From VRUE01 sp963714155 (GTDB lineage: Bacteria > Actinomycetota > Thermoleophilia > Solirubrobacterales > 70-9), in NCBI GenBank assembly GCA_963714155.1, contig OY970236.1, positions 1,612,001 to 1,676,000 on the forward strand: a DNA stretch of 64,000 nt. The letters are read 5' to 3'. Under the pieces are notes generated by a model. That model saw only the letters and a list, made by a program, of their open reading frames with translations. It did no database searches and was not told the origin of the DNA. This document shows, one piece after another, positions 62,230 through 64,000 of this stretch. Made by a program: the position numbers and the translations under genes. Every line of letters begins with the position of its first letter. Position 1 is the first letter of the stretch.

Positions 62230-63324
62230 ATGGCAGACAAAAAGGTGGCTTTGAACGATGTCTCGGCCAAGGAGGCCAAGGCAAAGGACGCGGCCCTCGA
62301 GGCCGCGGTGACCCAGATCGAGCGGGACTTCGGGGCGGGCTCCCTGATGCGGCTCGGCGCCGACAGCAAGCTGCCGGTCGAAGCGATTCCGACCGGCGCC
62401 GTGGCGCTCGATCTGGCGCTCGGCATCGGCGGCGTGCCGCGCGGGCGCATCGTCGAGATCTTCGGCCCGGAGTCCTCGGGCAAGACGACGCTGATCTACC
62501 ACATCATCGCCGAGGCCCAGGCCAGGGGCGGCGTCTGTGTCTTCATCGACACCGAGCACGCGATGGATCCGATTTACGCGCGGGCGATCGGCGTCGACAC
62601 CGACGAGCTGCTCGTCTCTCAGCCCGACTACGGTGAGCAGGCGCTGCAGATCGCCGACCGGCTGATCGCCTCAGCCGCGGTCGACGTCGTTGCGATCGAT
62701 TCGGTCGCGGCGCTTACGCCGAAGGCCGAGCTGGACGGCCAGATCGGTGACCAGACCGTTGGCCTGCAGGCGCGGCTGATGTCGCAGGCGATGCGCAAGC
62801 TGGCCGGCAACCTCAACCGCACCAACACGGTCTGCGTCTTCACCAACCAGATCCGCGAAAAGGTCGGCGTCCAGTTCGGCTCGCCGGAGACCCAGCCGGG
62901 CGGCCGGGCGCTGAAGTTCTACTCCTCGCAACGGCTCGACATCCGCCGCATCGAGACGCTCAAGGACGGCACCGAGGCGGTTGGCAACCGGGTCCGGGTC
63001 AAAGTCGTCAAGAACAAGTGCGCGGCGCCCTTCCGCCAGGCCGAGTTCGAGATCGAGTACGGCCAGGGCATTTCGCGCGAAGGCGAGCTGCTCGATTTCG
63101 GCATCGAGCACGACATCGTCCGCAAGTCGGGGGCCTTCTTCTCCTACGGCGAGACGCGGCTCGGCCAGGGGCGCAACAACGCCAAGCAGTTCCTCGCCGA
63201 GAACCCTGAGATCGCCAGCGAGATCGAGGCCAAGGTTCGCACCGCGCTCGGCATCGGCGACGAGGGCGCACCAGCTGAGGCCGCGGCGGAGGTACCACCG
63301 GTTGCGGAGGCGCAGGCTGCCTGA
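62230..63324 (+). CDS. recA: Recombinase RecA
   Basis: The ATG at 62230 has a GAGGTG ribosome site 10 bp upstream and gives 364 residues; a GTG at 62218 is in frame but less likely. Key motifs are IVEIFGPESSGKTT (Walker A at 79-86), VDVVAIDSVAALTPKAELDG (Walker B), MSQAMRKLAGNLNRTN (L1/L2 region) and the ssDNA loop FTNQIREKVGVQFGSPETQP. It forms filaments on ssDNA for strand exchange and triggers LexA cleavage. No obvious SOS box is visible to me just upstream, where thpR ends 13 bp before; an upstream operator was not found. Confidence 0.97.
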   Translation: MADKKVALNDVSAKEAKAKDAALEAAVTQIERDFGAGSLMRLGADSKLPVEAIPTGAVALDLALGIGGVPRGRIVEIFGPESSGKTTLIYHIIAEAQARGGVCVFIDTEHAMDPIYARAIGVDTDELLVSQPDYGEQALQIADRLIASAAVDVVAIDSVAALTPKAELDGQIGDQTVGLQARLMSQAMRKLAGNLNRTNTVCVFTNQIREKVGVQFGSPETQPGGRALKFYSSQRLDIRRIETLKDGTEAVGNRVRVKVVKNKCAAPFRQAEFEIEYGQGISREGELLDFGIEHDIVRKSGAFFSYGETRLGQGRNNAKQFLAENPEIASEIEAKVRTALGIGDEGAPAEAAAEVPPVAEAQAA

Positions 63325-63360
63325 CGGCGCCTGCGCTTCAGTGGATAGGATGCCCGCCGC

Positions 63361-63948
63361 ATGAGCAACGGCGACCTTTTCTACGTCTGCGGGATCGCGC
63401 TCGCGGTTTCCGCGGTCGTATTCAGCTTCATCGGCCTGCGGGTCAAGGGCTTCCCGGGTAAAGCCGCGCCGCTCGTCGTGCTCTGGTTCGCGGTCCTCGT
63501 CGGCGCCAGCGCGACTTTTTCTGTGCTGCACGCCCAGGACGAGGAGACGGCGAAGGCGGCGGAGTTCGAGAGCGCGAACGAGGAGATCATCAAAGAGGAG
63601 GCGTCTCCGGAGCCCGAAAGTGACAAGGCGCCGGCGACGAAGCCCGAGCCGGCCACCGAGGGCCCTGGCGGAACCCTGCAGCTTGCCGCCTCGCCCAGTG
63701 ATCTCGCCTTCGACACGACGAGCTTGACCAGCAAGCCGGGCAAAGTGACGATCGACTTCGACAACCCGGCGGCGCTTGAACACAACGTCGCGATCGATCA
63801 GGACGGCAAAGAGATTGCCAGCTCCGCAACCATCACCGAAGGCAAAACCTCGGTCACAGCCGACCTTGCCCCCGGCACCTACACCTTCCTCTGCACTGTT
63901 CCGGGGCATGCCGAAGCCGGCATGCAAGGCACCCTGACGGTGCGATAG
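63361..63948 (+). CDS. Membrane-anchored cupredoxin (plastocyanin-like copper protein)
   Basis: The 195-residue protein has two N-terminal membrane segments (~6-26 and ~37-56), a charged coil-like linker (60-100) rich in Glu, Ala and Pro, and a cupredoxin domain outside the membrane. The type 1 copper ligands are in place: H141 (ALEHNVAID), C178 and H183 (FLCTVPGHAEAG), and M188. It could carry electrons to a terminal oxidase or nitrite reductase, or act in copper handling. It stands alone after recA, 36 bp downstream. No oxidase genes are in the window. Confidence 0.88.
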   Translation: MSNGDLFYVCGIALAVSAVVFSFIGLRVKGFPGKAAPLVVLWFAVLVGASATFSVLHAQDEETAKAAEFESANEEIIKEEASPEPESDKAPATKPEPATEGPGGTLQLAASPSDLAFDTTSLTSKPGKVTIDFDNPAALEHNVAIDQDGKEIASSATITEGKTSVTADLAPGTYTFLCTVPGHAEAGMQGTLTVR

Positions 63949-64000
63949 GCGGCGCATCTCGGGGTCATAAGTCGCTTGCGTGCAGAGTACGCGGCGCTCC

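Overview
The window is GC-rich chromosomal DNA in which about 60 protein genes and one tRNA gene are packed tightly. Start and stop codons often overlap (ATGA, GTGA, TTGA, TAGTG). The gene set points to Actinomycetota: an actinobacterial integration host factor (mIHF) upstream of gmk-rpoZ, TANNNT -10 boxes placed for leaderless mRNAs, and a pyrR-pyrB-pyrC-carA-carB-pyrK-pyrD operon. My inference, from general gene-order knowledge only, is a member of class Thermoleophilia (Solirubrobacterales-like). No taxonomic search was possible.

Layout. 180-13953 is a cell-surface glycan island: a GT-C type membrane protein, a flippase fused to a GT2 glycosyltransferase, a GT4 glycosyltransferase, a DegT aminotransferase, a LuxR-type regulator, a polysaccharide deacetylase-like protein, a methyltransferase, a NodU/CmcH carbamoyltransferase, a hexapeptide acyltransferase and a UDP-HexNAc 6-dehydrogenase. 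13972-19574 holds a lipid kinase, a DUF4258/DUF2283 gene pair, a metallo-hydrolase, a phosphohexomutase, a HIT protein and CorA. 19681-23175 begins with a well-formed SAM-I riboswitch, then a threonine synthase-like PLP enzyme, a MoaD/ThiS-like sulfur carrier, and a nucleotidyltransferase/dehydratase pair for a CDP-sugar. 23172-27155 is a mixed region with a VapBC-like toxin-antitoxin locus, an SRAP protein, an alpha/beta hydrolase, a possible PD-(D/E)XK nuclease and tRNA-Arg(CCG).

27217-37081 carries rnz and the pyrimidine operon, with a PyrR-binding-like leader. 37132-39613 carries mihF-gmk-rpoZ-coaBC. 39729-54929 is a long translation/RNA block: rimP (truncated)-nusA-infB-rbfA-nrnA-truB-ribF-rpsO-bcp-dsbA-like-pnp-M16 peptidase-dapB-dapA-rnj. 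55036-57216 is a two-component system on the other strand. 57334-63948 has ftsK, a RodZ-like gene, cinA, thpR, recA and a membrane-anchored cupredoxin.

The most unusual points are: the SAM riboswitch ahead of a ThrC-like enzyme and sulfur carrier, which suggests a protein-thiocarboxylate route to a sulfur amino acid; a family of 47-49 bp palindromic repeats, each lying just after a stop codon inside an operon; a RimP reduced to its N-terminal domain; a NusA with an added Cys/His zinc-type motif; an intrinsic terminator in the leader of the nusA operon; the flippase-GT2 fusion; and single-base frameshifts in nrnA and dapB that may be sequence errors.
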